Below, in pieces: positions 40,359-53,311 of a DNA stretch of 64,000 nucleotides. The position numbers and the translations under genes are program-made. Below the pieces are notes generated by a model that did not search any database, had not been told where the DNA came from, and saw nothing but the letters and a program-made list of their open reading frames with translations. Each line of letters opens with the position of its first letter. Position 1 is the stretch's first letter. The DNA lies in the NCBI GenBank assembly GCA_009783065.1, contig WRHV01000006.1, positions 1 to 64,000 on the forward strand, read 5' to 3'. The DNA is from Betaproteobacteria bacterium (GTDB lineage: Bacteria; Pseudomonadota; Gammaproteobacteria; Burkholderiales; Burkholderiaceae).

Positions 40359-41129
40359 TTATTCTTCGTAGCGGTTTACCAGATGGCCGATACCTTCAAT
40401 AATCACTTCTACCGTGCTGCCGGGGCGCATGGAACCGACGCCTACCGATGTGCCGCAGGAAATGATGTCGCCCGGTTCCAGTGTCATGTCGTGTGAAATC
40501 ATGCTGACCAGTTTTTGTGGGGCAAAGACCATATCGCTAATCGGATAATTCTGGCGCTCATCGCCGTTCAGAATGGTTTTAACGGCCAGTTTGCCCGGGT
40601 CTATATCGGTGACGATACCAGGCCCGAATGAGCCGAATGTATCAAAACCTTTTGCGCGGGTCCATTGGGCAAAAGTCGGGTCCTTCTGGATGATTTCACC
40701 GGCGGTGACGTCATTGCTGCAGGTATAGCCAAAGATATAATCATTCGCTTCTGCTTCCGAAACCTCTTTGCAGCGTTTACCGATAACAATCGCCAGTTCG
40801 CCTTCGTAGACGACTTTGCCGTCATAGGATTTGGGTTTTTTGACGACATCGCCATCGCCGATAAATGCCGTGCCCGGTTTTAGGAGGTAAAGCGGTTCGG
40901 TTGGTGTGGCGACGCCAAGACGGGATGCCAGCGCATTGAAGTTGTTCCACAGTAGAATCATTTTGGTGGGGACGCAAGGCGTTAATAGTTTCACATCGGC
41001 GCGTTTGACGGTCTGGCCTGTTGCCGTGGGGTTGTCAAACATATTGCCGGTATGGACCGCAATATTGTCGCCTTCCATGAGGCCAAAGCCGACCTGACCG
41101 CTTTGTTCATAACGTACCCATGATTTCAT
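40359..41129 (-). CDS. Fumarylacetoacetate hydrolase (FAH) family protein
   Basis: A 256-residue FAH-fold enzyme. The metal-binding Glu residues are in VVYEGELAIVIGK and the Asp in YTCSNDVTAGEI; LEPGDIISCGTSVGVGSM is the C-terminal signature. Family members include fumarylpyruvate hydrolases, acylpyruvases and 2-oxoacid decarboxylases of aromatic catabolism. The substrate here is unknown and no catabolic genes are adjacent. AAGGAGACAAC before ATG 41129 decides the start. Confidence 0.88.
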   Translation of the reverse strand: MKSWVRYEQSGQVGFGLMEGDNIAVHTGNMFDNPTATGQTVKRADVKLLTPCVPTKMILLWNNFNALASRLGVATPTEPLYLLKPGTAFIGDGDVVKKPKSYDGKVVYEGELAIVIGKRCKEVSEAEANDYIFGYTCSNDVTAGEIIQKDPTFAQWTRAKGFDTFGSFGPGIVTDIDPGKLAVKTILNGDERQNYPISDMVFAPQKLVSMISHDMTLEPGDIISCGTSVGVGSMRPGSTVEVIIEGIGHLVNRYEE

Positions 41130-41359
41130 GTTGTCTCCTTGAATGTGAGGTTTTGCTGATTGTACCGCCCATTCCATTTTGGGGATGGGCCTGATGCGGG
41201 AATGAAATACCAAGCATGGCGCTTAGTGTGAATGTCATAAAACCATATGAGATCATACCAATCCTGCATCATCTTTGAAAGTGATATCGGCAATGGGCTT
41301 GCTTGAGCGGGTTTGGGACAAAAGCGTGGCGACAACCGTTCTTAAAAGGATGGGAGAAA

Positions 41360-41393
41360 GAAAAATGCGGCAAACATTCATGTTTGCCGCATT
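41360..41393 (-). terminator. Intrinsic terminator of icd
   Basis: A perfect 13-bp stem (AATGCGGCAAACA with its complement, four-base loop) is followed on the minus strand by TTTTTCTTTC. It sits 16 bases after the icd stop. Confidence 0.92.
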
Positions 41394-41408
41394 CGCTTAT
41401 TTGCCGGG

Positions 41409-42662
41409 TTACATGCAGGCGATCATGATATCGCCAAATTCGGAAGTGGATACTTCATCCGCATCATCCATCAGGCGGGCGAAGTCGCTGGTAACGCGCT
41501 TGGAGTCAATGGCTTTTTGCATGGCGTCAATCACAACGTCTGCCGCTTGCGTCCAGCCCATGTGGCGCAGCATCATTTCGGCTGAAAGAATCAGCGAGCC
41601 CGGATTGACATTATTTTTTCCAGCGAGGGAAGGCGCTGTGCCATGTGTTGCTTCAAAGATGGCGACCGAATCGGAGATATTGGCGCCTGGCGCGATGCCG
41701 ATGCCGCCAACCTGGGCTGCCAGCGCATCAGAAATGTAGTCGCCATTGAGATTGAGCGTCGCCAGTACGCTGAATTCATCCGGGCGCAGGAGGATTTCCT
41801 GAAGGAAGGCATCAGCCAGCACATCTTTGATGACAATGTTTTTGCCCGTTTTGGGGTTTTGGATGGTGCTCCAGGGTCCTTTGCCGATCATTTCCGCGCC
41901 GAATTCATTTTTGGCCAGCGCATAACCCCAGTCACGGAAGCTGCCTTCCGTGAATTTCATGATGTTGCCCTTGTGTACGAGCGTAACGGAAGAACGGTCA
42001 TTGTCAATAGCGTATTGGATTGCCTTTCTGACCAGGCGTTCGGTTCCCTCCCTGGATACCGGCTTGATGCCGATGCCGGAGGTTGATGGAAAACGGATTT
42101 GGTTGACGCCCATTTCCTTAACGAGAAAATCGATGACCTTGTTGGCTTCTGTCGAACCTTCCGGCCATTCAATCCCTGCGTAAATATCTTCCGTGTTTTC
42201 ACGAAAAATAACCATGTCCGTTTTTTCCGGTTCGCGTAAAGGTGAAGGCACGCCATCAAAATAGCGGACGGGACGCAGGCAGACATACAGGTCCAATTGC
42301 TGGCGCATGGTTACGTTCAGCGAACGGATGCCGCCGCCGACAGGCGTGGTTAGCGGTCCCTTAATGGAGATGACATATTCTTTGAGTGCCTGCATGGTTT
42401 CATCAGGCAGCCAGGTATTCGGGCCATATACCTGCAGCGATTTTTCGCCTGCATAAACTTCCATCCATGCGATTTTGCGTTTAGCGCCGTATGCCTTGGC
42501 AACTGCGGCATCAATCACTTTGCGCATGACAGGCGTGACATCGATGCCGATGCCGTCACCTTCAATAAAAGGAATGATGGGGTTATCGGGTACGTTTAAT
42601 GAAAAATCGGCGTTGACAGTGATTTTTTCACCATTTGCTGGGACTTGAATATGTTGGTACAT
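41409..42662 (-). CDS. icd: Isocitrate dehydrogenase, NADP-dependent
   Basis: A 417-residue TCA-cycle enzyme converting isocitrate to 2-oxoglutarate. The substrate loop [18 protein letters not shown] contains the phosphorylatable serine seen in E. coli, and [16 protein letters not shown] and [20 protein letters not shown] are intact. ATG 42662 ([14 protein letters not shown]) with GGAG upstream fits the family better than a start at 42683. It is monocistronic with a strong terminator. Confidence 0.96.
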   Translation of the reverse strand: MYQHIQVPANGEKITVNADFSLNVPDNPIIPFIEGDGIGIDVTPVMRKVIDAAVAKAYGAKRKIAWMEVYAGEKSLQVYGPNTWLPDETMQALKEYVISIKGPLTTPVGGGIRSLNVTMRQQLDLYVCLRPVRYFDGVPSPLREPEKTDMVIFRENTEDIYAGIEWPEGSTEANKVIDFLVKEMGVNQIRFPSTSGIGIKPVSREGTERLVRKAIQYAIDNDRSSVTLVHKGNIMKFTEGSFRDWGYALAKNEFGAEMIGKGPWSTIQNPKTGKNIVIKDVLADAFLQEILLRPDEFSVLATLNLNGDYISDALAAQVGGIGIAPGANISDSVAIFEATHGTAPSLAGKNNVNPGSLILSAEMMLRHMGWTQAADVVIDAMQKAIDSKRVTSDFARLMDDADEVSTSEFGDIMIACM

Positions 42663-42722
42663 GACTGTCTCCGAGTGAAACAAAGATTAAAACATGGCAA
42701 TATTTGCGAAGCGCCGGCTTTT

Positions 42723-43664
42723 TCAGACAACGGCACCGTCATTATTACTTTTTTCCTTGACCTGTTTGATAAGGTCTTCACGTTTGATGCCCAGCCGCAT
42801 CGCAATAGCCGCAGCAACGAAAACGGAAGAATAAATGCTAAATACAATACCGATTGTCAAGGCAATGGCAAAATTGTGCAGCGTTGGCCCGCCAAAAAAC
42901 AGCATGGCCAGCACCATGGCTTCCGTGGAGCCATGTGTGATGATCGTGCGGGAGATAGTTCGTGTAATGGCGTTGTCGATGACTTCCGTGACACTCGCGC
43001 CGCGCATGGTCCGAAAGTTTTCGCGGACGCGGTCGAAAATAATGACGGATTCGTTGACGGAATAGCCCAAAACAGCCAGAACGGCGGCTAAAACCGAAAG
43101 AGAAAACTCCCACTGGAAAAAAGCGAAAAACCCCAGAATGATAATGACGTCATGCAGGTTTGCTAAAACGGCGGCTACCCCATACTTCCATTCAAAACGG
43201 AAAGCCAGATAGATAATAATGCCAACGACAACAAGGGCCAGAGCCATCAAACCATCGTGTGTCAATTCTTCGCCAATTTGCGGACCCACAAATTCGACCC
43301 GCTTAAGCTCAACATCCGGGTTTTTTGCCTTAAGCGCGGCAAACAGCTTTTCGCTCAATTCTGAGGGCGTAATGTCTTTTTTGAGAGGAAGGTTGATGAT
43401 GACGTCTTGCGCCCGTCCGAAATTCTGGACCTGGAAATCATCACCAATGCCCAATGTTTGCACAGTCGCGCGAATATCCGCCAAGTCAGCCGCCTGCGAG
43501 TAGCTGATTTCAATCGCTGTGCCGCCCGTGAATTCATTAGACAGGTGCAGCCCCTTAAAAAAGAGAAAAAAGACAGCCGCAACAAAAGTGGCAATGGAAA
43601 TGACATTGAAAATCAGCGCGTGGCGCATGAAAGGGATGTCATTTTTGATTCGGAAAAATTCCAT
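42723..43664 (-). CDS. secF: Protein translocase subunit SecF
   Basis: A 313-residue RND-type membrane protein with six predicted helices. It has FFRIKNDIPFMRHALIF at the N-terminus, the FTGGTAIEISY motif, a periplasmic P1 domain, and the conserved GYSVNESVIIFDRVRENF. With SecD and YajC it uses the proton gradient to complete secretion through SecYEG. It follows secD by 53 bases. Confidence 0.96.
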   Translation of the reverse strand: MEFFRIKNDIPFMRHALIFNVISIATFVAAVFFLFFKGLHLSNEFTGGTAIEISYSQAADLADIRATVQTLGIGDDFQVQNFGRAQDVIINLPLKKDITPSELSEKLFAALKAKNPDVELKRVEFVGPQIGEELTHDGLMALALVVVGIIIYLAFRFEWKYGVAAVLANLHDVIIILGFFAFFQWEFSLSVLAAVLAVLGYSVNESVIIFDRVRENFRTMRGASVTEVIDNAITRTISRTIITHGSTEAMVLAMLFFGGPTLHNFAIALTIGIVFSIYSSVFVAAAIAMRLGIKREDLIKQVKEKSNNDGAVV

Positions 43665-43717
43665 AATAAATGCCGTAAGCGAGTGAATAACAATAAAAAG
43701 TTCGGTGTGTCCCTGGC

Positions 43718-45577
43718 TTAATTCCCATCAGGCTTCCATACTTGCCCGATTGACAGCGAATCAATCCGCTTGCGATGGCCGTACCATAGATTGACTAGGC
43801 CGCGCATGACAAATACGGCGGAGAACAATGAGGTCAAAATGCCCAGTACGTGAACGACCGCAAAACCTCGGATTGGCCCTGAACCCAGCGTGAGCAGGGC
43901 CAGACCGGCAATCAGGGTTGTTACGTTGGAATCGAAAATCGTTGCCCAGGCATGTGAAAAGCCGCTGGCAATGGCCATCTGGGGTGACTGGCCGGCCCGC
44001 AGTTCTTCCCGGATACGTTCATTAATCAGGACATTCGCGTCAATCGCCATACCCAATGTGAGCGCCAGCGCCGCAATACCAGGCAGGGTCAAGGTGATCT
44101 GCATGAGTGAAAGCACAGCGACCAGCATCAGGACGTTAACAGTCAGTGCCAGTACGCTGAAAATGCCAAACAACATGTAATAAATAATCATGAAACCCGA
44201 TACAGCCAGAAATCCGTATAACGTGGATTTAACGCCTTTGGCGATGTTTTCCGCACCCAGTTGGGGACCAATGGTACGTTCTTCCACAATTTCCATCGGC
44301 GCGGCCAGTGAGCCGGCACGTAAAAGAAGCGCGAGATCGGTTGCCGCCTGGGCGCTTTCCATTCCGGTAATCTGGAATTTTGAACCCAGTTCATCGCGAA
44401 TGGTGGCAACGGTCAGAACTTCACCCTTGCCTTTTTCAAACAGGACAATGGCCATCAGTTTGCCGACTTTGCTGCGGGTCGCCTGCCGCATCCTGCGCCC
44501 GCCGTCACCGTTGAGGTCAATGGCAACAGCCGGAGTATGGTGCTGGTCGAAAGTCGGGGATGCGTTTGAAATATACTCGCCTGTGATGACGGGATCTTTG
44601 TAGAGAATAACGGGTGTTCCGTTGCCGACAGTAAATAATTCCGATCCGAAGGGAACGGCAACCGTCATTTCCGTTCCCCGCACGACGGATTCATCAACCA
44701 TGCGTACTTCGAGCGTTGCGGTTCGGCCAATGATGTCTTTTGCCCTGGAAACGTCCTGTACGCCAGGCAGTTGTACGATAATACGGTCTGCTCCCTGGCG
44801 CTGAATAACGGGTTCATTGACCCCAAGTTCGTTTACCCGTTTGGAGAGGGTGGCAATATTCTGCCGGAGGCTGTTTTCCTGCGTTTCCTTCAGTATTTCC
44901 GGTCTGAGAGAAAGTGAGAGTTTGTTTTCCGAACCGGGCCGTTCTTCTACAATCATTTCCTGCAACTGTCTTGAGATCAGGTCTTTTGCCTTGTTTCGGG
45001 TTTCAGGATCAGCAAACTGTATTTCGATTCGGTTATCCACGCGTGTCAGGTTGGAATAACGGATGCCTTTTTCGCGGAGCTGAATTCTGAGGGCAGACTG
45101 GATGCCCTGAATGCGCGAATTAACAGCCGCTTTGACATCAACTTTCATCAGAAAGTGGACGCCTCCTCTCAGGTCGAGCCCCAGGTACATAGGCAGTGCC
45201 CGGATGCTTTGCAGCCATTGCGGCGTATTCGATATCAAGTTAAAGGCAATACTGTAAGTGGGATCGGCCGGATTGGAGTTTAGCTTACGTTCCAGCAATT
45301 CTTTTGCCTTGAACTGTGTATCGGTATCTGTAAAACGGACGCGAATGGTCTGGTGGATGCCACTGGTTTCATAGTAGATACCATCCGTTGCGATGCCGTC
45401 ATTTTTCAGAATTTGTTCAATCTGCTGCATGAGGCCGGTATCAACCTTGATCGTCGATTTGATACTGCTGACTTGCACGGCAGGGGATTCGCCGAAAAAG
45501 TTAGGAATGGTATAAATAATGCCGAACAGCACGGCAACAACAATGATGAGATATTTCCAAAGAGGATAGCGGTTCAT
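43718..45577 (-). CDS. secD: Protein translocase subunit SecD
   Basis: A 619-residue RND-type partner of SecF with an N-terminal helix, the LGLDLRGGVHFLMKVD motif, a large periplasmic domain, and C-terminal helices with LGMAIDANVLINERIREEL. The length is normal for betaproteobacterial SecD. It is the second gene of yajC-secD-secF. Confidence 0.97.
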   Translation of the reverse strand: MNRYPLWKYLIIVVAVLFGIIYTIPNFFGESPAVQVSSIKSTIKVDTGLMQQIEQILKNDGIATDGIYYETSGIHQTIRVRFTDTDTQFKAKELLERKLNSNPADPTYSIAFNLISNTPQWLQSIRALPMYLGLDLRGGVHFLMKVDVKAAVNSRIQGIQSALRIQLREKGIRYSNLTRVDNRIEIQFADPETRNKAKDLISRQLQEMIVEERPGSENKLSLSLRPEILKETQENSLRQNIATLSKRVNELGVNEPVIQRQGADRIIVQLPGVQDVSRAKDIIGRTATLEVRMVDESVVRGTEMTVAVPFGSELFTVGNGTPVILYKDPVITGEYISNASPTFDQHHTPAVAIDLNGDGGRRMRQATRSKVGKLMAIVLFEKGKGEVLTVATIRDELGSKFQITGMESAQAATDLALLLRAGSLAAPMEIVEERTIGPQLGAENIAKGVKSTLYGFLAVSGFMIIYYMLFGIFSVLALTVNVLMLVAVLSLMQITLTLPGIAALALTLGMAIDANVLINERIREELRAGQSPQMAIASGFSHAWATIFDSNVTTLIAGLALLTLGSGPIRGFAVVHVLGILTSLFSAVFVMRGLVNLWYGHRKRIDSLSIGQVWKPDGN

Positions 45578-45646
45578 GGTAATTCTGCTTTTTTATCAAG
45601 GACCCGGCAAACACATGATAGCCTGAACCGGGTTCAGGCCGGCAAA

Positions 45647-45973
45647 TTAAAGAGAGCCAAGCGTTCCTTTTGGCAGTTGGGCAACAATAGCGGATTTTTG
45701 TACAAAAACTTCTGCGCCACTAGCCATTTGCATCGAAACATGGTTTTCAGAAACTTTGGTTACGGTGCCTAAAAGCCCTCCGGATGTGACGATTTCATCT
45801 CCCTGGGCAAGCGCGTTAACCATGTCTTTTTGTTCTTTTTGTTTTTTTTGCTGGGGGCGGATCATCAGGAAATACAGTACCACGAACATCAAAATAATCG
45901 GCAAGAAGCCGCTAATGCTGTCCATGCTGAAACCGGAAGAAAGAGATTGCGCATAGGCATTCGAAATGAACAT
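45647..45973 (-). CDS. yajC: Preprotein translocase accessory subunit YajC
   Basis: A 108-residue single-span membrane protein (GFLPIILMFVVLYFLMIRPQ, then QQKKQKEQKDMVNALAQGDE). The RPQQKKQKE segment after the helix is the YajC signature. It associates with SecDF. It heads the yajC-secD-secF group, about 180 bases after tgt. Confidence 0.95.
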   Translation of the reverse strand: MFISNAYAQSLSSGFSMDSISGFLPIILMFVVLYFLMIRPQQKKQKEQKDMVNALAQGDEIVTSGGLLGTVTKVSENHVSMQMASGAEVFVQKSAIVAQLPKGTLGSL

Positions 45974-46156
45974 GTCAACTCCAGATCATGGTTTAATAAA
46001 CATGAAATTCTAGCATTGGCAGACGCGTTTGCGTCCATTTCGGCATATATTTGATGTTGCTGTTGCATAAAATCAAATATATCTGCCAATGAAAAATGGA
46101 TATTCGCGTGGTGAGAGCAAGCCGGATTTGCCATGTCGTGCGGTGAAGCATCGGCG

Positions 46157-48359
<2,203 letters not shown>

Positions 48360-48421
48360 ACCGGTTACATGCGTATCGGTTTTAGAACGTTATGATAAAA
48401 CGTGCCTGTTTCTGAAGGCTA

Positions 48422-49945
48422 TCATTCAGAATCCCGTTTTTTATCGGTATGGGTACGCCCGTAGAAATAGGTCATCTCTGCCAGATAGGCAGCATGCCAG
48501 TCTTCGACCTGATCCCATGTAAAGCGCCATTCCCAGGAACCGGTGGGAAGGCCCGGTTCATTCATGCGGTGGGCCGAATCCAGGCCAAGTATATCCTGCA
48601 TGGGCGCAATCGCATAGCTGGCGATGGAGGCGAGCGCTGTCCGGATCAGATCCCAGTGAATCCAGGCTCCGCTAACACTCAGATAACGCCGGGCATAGTC
48701 TCGTTCATGTTCACTGGCGGCATGCCACCAGCCTCGTGTCGTATTATTATCATGTGTGCCGGTATAAACGACAGAGTCCGGCTCGTAATTGTGAGGCAGG
48801 TAAAGATTGTCCGGATTATGGTCAAAGGCAAACTGCAAGACGCGCATACCCGGTAGATTAAATGCCTTGCGCAATTCAGTCACGTTTGAAGTAATGACGC
48901 CCAGGTCTTCCGCAATGAAATAGAGTGATCCGAGCGTTTTTTTCATGGCACTGAAAAAAGCCTGACCTGGCCCTTTGCGCCATTGGCCATGAATAGCAGT
49001 AGGCGCATCGGCGGGGACTTCCCAATAAGCCTCAAAACCACGGAAATGGTCTACCCGGATAACATCATATAGTTTCATCATATGCGCCATCCTGTCAGTC
49101 CACCATCGATAATGGTCGGCAGCAATCGCATCCCAGTCATATAACGGGTTTCCCCAGCGCTGCCCGGTGTCGCTGAATTTGTCAGGCGGCACACCGGCCA
49201 CTACAATGGGGCGTCCGTGCGGGGTGAGCTTAAAAAGTTCCGGACGGGACCAGACATCGGCACTATTGAGCGATACGAAAATAGGAACATCTCCTATTAT
49301 TTCGATGCCGTTTTCATTGGCATAATTTTTTAGTTTTATCCATTGTTCATGAAAACACCACTGGCAAAATTTCCAGAAATGAATATCAGCAGCATGCGCT
49401 TTAGTTGCTTGACGCAAGGCGTCCGGATCACGCATGGCCAGTTTTTCAGGCCAGTTTTGCCATCCTTCATGGGTACCGGTGTTTAAGGCATCCAATGTCC
49501 TAAAAAGCGCGTAATCGTCCAGCCAAGCCGCTTCATTTTCGCAAAAGGCAATAAAGGATTCCCAATTCGGGCCTTTTTTCTCCGTAAAAAAACGGCTGGC
49601 TGCCATGTGCAGGCGGGCCATACGGAAACGGGTGACAGCCGGATAATTGACCCGCCGGTTTTCAAAAGCGGTATCGGGAGACAGTTCCTGTTCTGTCAAC
49701 CAGCCGGCGGTGAGCAATTGTTCCAGGTCGATCAAAAGAACGTTGCCGGCAAAAGCGGAGGGGCTCATGTAAGGCGAGTTCCCTGTGCCGATATCAACAA
49801 GCGGTAATATTTGCCACAAGGTTTGTTGCCCGGTTTTGAGCCAGTCAATGAAATGATAAGCTGATTTACCCAGATCGCCGGAACCAAAAGGGCCGGGCAG
49901 GGAAGTGGGATGCAATAAAATGCCGCTGCGTCTGGTTAGTTTCAT
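48422..49945 (-). CDS. malQ: 4-alpha-glucanotransferase (amylomaltase)
   Basis: A 507-residue GH77 enzyme that transfers alpha-1,4-glucan segments between maltooligosaccharides. It starts RRSGILLHPTSLPGPFGSGD, and the catalytic Asp is in IRVDHFRGFEAYWEVP, the Glu in FIAEDLGVIT and the third acid in YTGTHDNNTTRGWW. It ends 62 bases before queA; no other glycogen gene is in the window. Confidence 0.95.
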   Translation of the reverse strand: MKLTRRSGILLHPTSLPGPFGSGDLGKSAYHFIDWLKTGQQTLWQILPLVDIGTGNSPYMSPSAFAGNVLLIDLEQLLTAGWLTEQELSPDTAFENRRVNYPAVTRFRMARLHMAASRFFTEKKGPNWESFIAFCENEAAWLDDYALFRTLDALNTGTHEGWQNWPEKLAMRDPDALRQATKAHAADIHFWKFCQWCFHEQWIKLKNYANENGIEIIGDVPIFVSLNSADVWSRPELFKLTPHGRPIVVAGVPPDKFSDTGQRWGNPLYDWDAIAADHYRWWTDRMAHMMKLYDVIRVDHFRGFEAYWEVPADAPTAIHGQWRKGPGQAFFSAMKKTLGSLYFIAEDLGVITSNVTELRKAFNLPGMRVLQFAFDHNPDNLYLPHNYEPDSVVYTGTHDNNTTRGWWHAASEHERDYARRYLSVSGAWIHWDLIRTALASIASYAIAPMQDILGLDSAHRMNEPGLPTGSWEWRFTWDQVEDWHAAYLAEMTYFYGRTHTDKKRDSE

Positions 49946-50083
49946 ATGGTTTTCAGCCTGAACGAGACAGGCTGCTCCTCATGTTGTTAAAAAGGGTGGC
50001 AGGCGATTTCTAAAAAAATACTTTGTTTAATGTACAGGCTTTTGACCGGAAGGGGGATGATCCATACCATTTTCTGTCAAGGT

Positions 50084-50263
50084 TAGGGTCAGCCCTCATT
50101 AATTTGTCTGCTGCAAAGCTGCTTAATCCCGTCTGCCTGCGTTGCCGGTTCAAAACGGAACTCGCCGTATGTTCAATACGCCATCGTCCCGCTTTGTCCC
50201 TGCGCCTTGGCAGACAGAATAAATCATCTTTTCGCGACGACAAATTAATGAGGGCTGACCCTA
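50084..50263. mobile_element. MITE/REPIN-like inverted-repeat element at the uvrA 3' end
   Basis: Two perfect 25-base inverted arms (50084-50108 and 50239-50263, each starting TAGGGTCAGCCC from its outer end) bracket ~130 bases with further imperfect inner symmetry (GTCTGCC and GGCAGAC; TTAATCCC-like and its partner). No transposase is encoded. The right arm starts exactly at the TAG stop of uvrA on the minus strand. The GGGTCAG core also occurs just before the RAYT transposase at the window end. The rest of the malQ-uvrA gap shows nothing else. Confidence 0.65.
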
Positions 50264-53128
50264 TTTTTTCTTCCTGTTCAATATCGGCGCCAGATATTTG
50301 CCGGTGATGCTGTCTGCGTTATTGGCCAGATCGGAAGGTGTTCCGGTCGCAATGATGCGGCCTCCCCCTTCACCGCCTTCTGGTCCCAGGTCTACAATCC
50401 AGTCTGCCGTTTTGATCACGTCCAGATTGTGTTCAATGATAACAACCGTATTGCCCTGGTCGCGCAGACGGTGAATGACTTTCAGCAGCATGTCAATATC
50501 GTGGAAATGCAGGCCGGTTGTCGGCTCGTCCAAAATATACAGGGTACGGCCAGTATCCCGTTTGGATAATTCAAGGGAAAGCTTGACCCGTTGCGCTTCG
50601 CCACCGGAAAGGGTCGTTGCGCTCTGGCCCAGACGGATATAGCCCAAACCCACATCCAGCAATGTTTGCAATCGCCTGGCAATCATCGGAACCGGTTTGA
50701 AAAACTCAAAAGCTTCCTCTACCGTCATGCCAAGCACTTCGGAAATGTTGGTATTCTTATAGGTGATTTCCAGCGTTTCCCGATTATAACGTTTGCCATG
50801 ACAGACATCGCATGGAACATAAACATCCGGCAGGAAGTGCATTTCCACCTTGATGACGCCATCGCCCTGGCAGGCTTCGCAGCGCCCACCCTTGACGTTA
50901 AACGAAAAACGGCCCGGACTATAACCTCTTTCCCGCGCGGCGGGAACGGTTGAGAAGAGTTCTCGCACAGGCGTAAAAAGGCCGGTATAGGTTGCCGGGT
51001 TGGAACGGGGTGTCCGGCCGATAGGCGCTTGATTAACAGCAATGACTTTGTCGAAATGTTCCAGTCCGCTAATGGATTCAAAAGGAGCAGGTTCTGTTTG
51101 TGACCCGAAAAGATGGTGGGAAACAGCAGCGTACAGCGTATCGTTGATCAGTGTGGATTTGCCGGAACCGGAGACGCCTGTGATGCAGGTCAGTAAGCCG
51201 ACGGGTAATTTGAAAGTGATGTTCTTTAAGTTATTACCGCTGGCGCCCGTGATGATAAGTTGGTTATCCTTGTTTTGGCGGATACGCTTTTTGGGGAGCG
51301 GAATAGACAGTTCACCGTTCAAATATTTTGCCGTCAGGGACGTTTTGGATTGCAGGATGGATTCCGGCGTTCCCTGCGCGACGACGTTACCGCCGTGTAC
51401 GCCGGCTCCCGGCCCCATATCAATAATATGGTCTGCCGTTCGGATCGCATCTTCATCGTGTTCGACGACTAAAACCGTATTGCCGATATCCCTCAGATGC
51501 TTGAGGGTGGCAATCAGACGGTCATTGTCCCGCTGATGAAGGCCGATAGAGGGTTCATCCAGCACGTACATAACGCCAGTTAACCCGCTTCCGATCTGGG
51601 AAGCCAGACGGATCCGCTGGGATTCGCCGCCGGAAAGGGTATCGGCGCCTCGGCTCAGGGAGAGATAATTCAGGCCGACATTATTCAAAAAACGCAGACG
51701 GGAGACGATTTCATTCACAATCCGGACGGCAATTTCCTTTTTTGATCCGGTTAATGACAATGTTTCGAAATAATGCAATGTTTCATTTAACGGCAGGCGG
51801 GTGATTTCGTGAATGGCGCGTTCCTGTTCTCCGGTTCCGACTGTGACAAAACGCGCTTCAGTACGCAAACGCGCGCCGTGGCAGGAAGGACATGCTTTCT
51901 CATTGATCAGTTTGGCCAAGTCTTCCCGCACAGCCATAGAATCGGTCTCACGATACCGGCGCTGGAGGTTGTTGATGATGCCCTCAAAAGCATGTTCACG
52001 GAGCCAGGGGCGGCCTTTTTCGCTGATATAGGTAAAGGGGATTTTTTCTTTTCCGGAACCGAAAAGGACAACATGCCTGACATTTTCAGGCAGCGTTTCA
52101 AAAGGCGTATCGATGTCAAAATCATAATAAGCCGCCAGGCTTTGCAACATCTGGAAGTAAAACTGGTTGCGCCGGTCCCATCCCTTAACAGCGCCTGATG
52201 CCAGGGAGAGATTGGGAAACAAAACGACCCGTTTCGGGTCAAAAAATTCGATATGGCCCAGTCCGTCACATTCGGGACAGGCGCCCATCGGGTTATTGAA
52301 TGAAAAAATCCGGGGTTCGAGTTCCTGCAATGAAAAGCCGCAGATCGGGCAGGCGAACTGGTTGGAGAAAATCTGCGTTTCATTTGAATCCATATCCACA
52401 GCCAGCACGCGGCCATCCGCCAGCCGAAGCGCGGTCTCGAAACTTTCTGCCAGACGCTGCTTGATGTCCGGAGTGATGCGAACACGATCCACAACAACAT
52501 CAATCGAGTGTTTTTCATTTTTTTTCAGCTTGGGAAGGCTTTCCATGTCAAACACATCCGCTTTTTTTGTTCCGCTTTGTACCCTAAACCGGATGAATCC
52601 CTGGGCCTGCATCTGTTCAAAGAGGTCTAAATGCTCGCCTTTGCGGTTGTTGACGATTGGCGCCAGAATCATCAGCCGCGTTCCTTCGGGCATGGTCATG
52701 ACGGCATCGACCATCTGGGATACGGATTGGGCTGCGAGCGTCATTTCCGGGTGGTTTGGGCAGTGCGGTGTTCCAACACGGGCATACAAAAGACGCAGGT
52801 AATCATAGATTTCCGTCACCGTGCCGATCGTGGAGCGCGGGTTATGGGAAGACGCTTTCTGGTCAATCGCGATGGCAGGCGAGAGTCCTTCTATCAAATC
52901 CACATCCGGTTTTTCCATCAATTGCAGGAACTGGCGGGCATAGGCTGAAAGCGATTCAACATATCGCCGCTGGCCTTCAGCATAAAGCGTGTCGAAAGCC
53001 AGCGAGGATTTGCCGGAACCCGAAAGGCCGGTAATGACAATCAGCTTATTACGAGGAATTTCCAGGTTAATGTTTTTCAGATTGTGAGTGCGGGCGCCCC
53101 TCACAAGAATAATTTCGCGGTCTTCCAT
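50261..53128 (-). CDS. uvrA: Excinuclease ABC subunit A
   Basis: A 955-residue damage-recognition ATPase of nucleotide excision repair. It has two ABC modules with Walker [10 protein letters not shown] and GVSGSGKST, signature LSGGESQRI and LSGGEAQRV, and zinc modules ([34 protein letters not shown] and CDVCHGKRY). The C-terminus [10 protein letters not shown] ends at a TAG that is the outer end of an inverted-repeat element. A near-consensus LexA box lies 20-35 bases upstream of its ATG. Confidence 0.97.
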   Translation of the reverse strand: MEDREIILVRGARTHNLKNINLEIPRNKLIVITGLSGSGKSSLAFDTLYAEGQRRYVESLSAYARQFLQLMEKPDVDLIEGLSPAIAIDQKASSHNPRSTIGTVTEIYDYLRLLYARVGTPHCPNHPEMTLAAQSVSQMVDAVMTMPEGTRLMILAPIVNNRKGEHLDLFEQMQAQGFIRFRVQSGTKKADVFDMESLPKLKKNEKHSIDVVVDRVRITPDIKQRLAESFETALRLADGRVLAVDMDSNETQIFSNQFACPICGFSLQELEPRIFSFNNPMGACPECDGLGHIEFFDPKRVVLFPNLSLASGAVKGWDRRNQFYFQMLQSLAAYYDFDIDTPFETLPENVRHVVLFGSGKEKIPFTYISEKGRPWLREHAFEGIINNLQRRYRETDSMAVREDLAKLINEKACPSCHGARLRTEARFVTVGTGEQERAIHEITRLPLNETLHYFETLSLTGSKKEIAVRIVNEIVSRLRFLNNVGLNYLSLSRGADTLSGGESQRIRLASQIGSGLTGVMYVLDEPSIGLHQRDNDRLIATLKHLRDIGNTVLVVEHDEDAIRTADHIIDMGPGAGVHGGNVVAQGTPESILQSKTSLTAKYLNGELSIPLPKKRIRQNKDNQLIITGASGNNLKNITFKLPVGLLTCITGVSGSGKSTLINDTLYAAVSHHLFGSQTEPAPFESISGLEHFDKVIAVNQAPIGRTPRSNPATYTGLFTPVRELFSTVPAARERGYSPGRFSFNVKGGRCEACQGDGVIKVEMHFLPDVYVPCDVCHGKRYNRETLEITYKNTNISEVLGMTVEEAFEFFKPVPMIARRLQTLLDVGLGYIRLGQSATTLSGGEAQRVKLSLELSKRDTGRTLYILDEPTTGLHFHDIDMLLKVIHRLRDQGNTVVIIEHNLDVIKTADWIVDLGPEGGEGGGRIIATGTPSDLANNADSITGKYLAPILNRKKK

Positions 53129-53147
53129 GATGAAATTTTTTGGCTAA

Positions 53148-53163
53148 CTGGCCTTTTATACAG
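53148..53163. promoter_or_regulatory. LexA (SOS) box candidate between uvrA and ssb
   Basis: CTGG-N8-ACAG differs from the CTGT-N8-ACAG consensus at one core base. It lies 20-35 bases upstream of the uvrA ATG and about 150 upstream of ssb, the divergent arrangement known to be SOS-regulated in E. coli. Confidence 0.55.
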
Positions 53164-53311
53164 GTTAATTTACTACTATAACGTATTTGCGAAACTTTTA
53201 CAGAGAGCTAGAACAAAACGCATTCAGGCAGCTAACTTCTGGCATAATGGGTTACATTTTGCGCCAGGCGCATCAAATCAGGCAAAACATTGTAAATATC
53301 AGGAGAGCACA

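Noticed and set aside
50010..50243. 77-codon minus-strand frame in the malQ-uvrA gap as a gene
   Set aside because: It overlaps the inverted-repeat element, has no ribosome site and no family; likely chance.
52167..52802. 211-codon plus-strand open frame
   Set aside because: Antisense to the conserved uvrA coding sequence, no recognisable domain.
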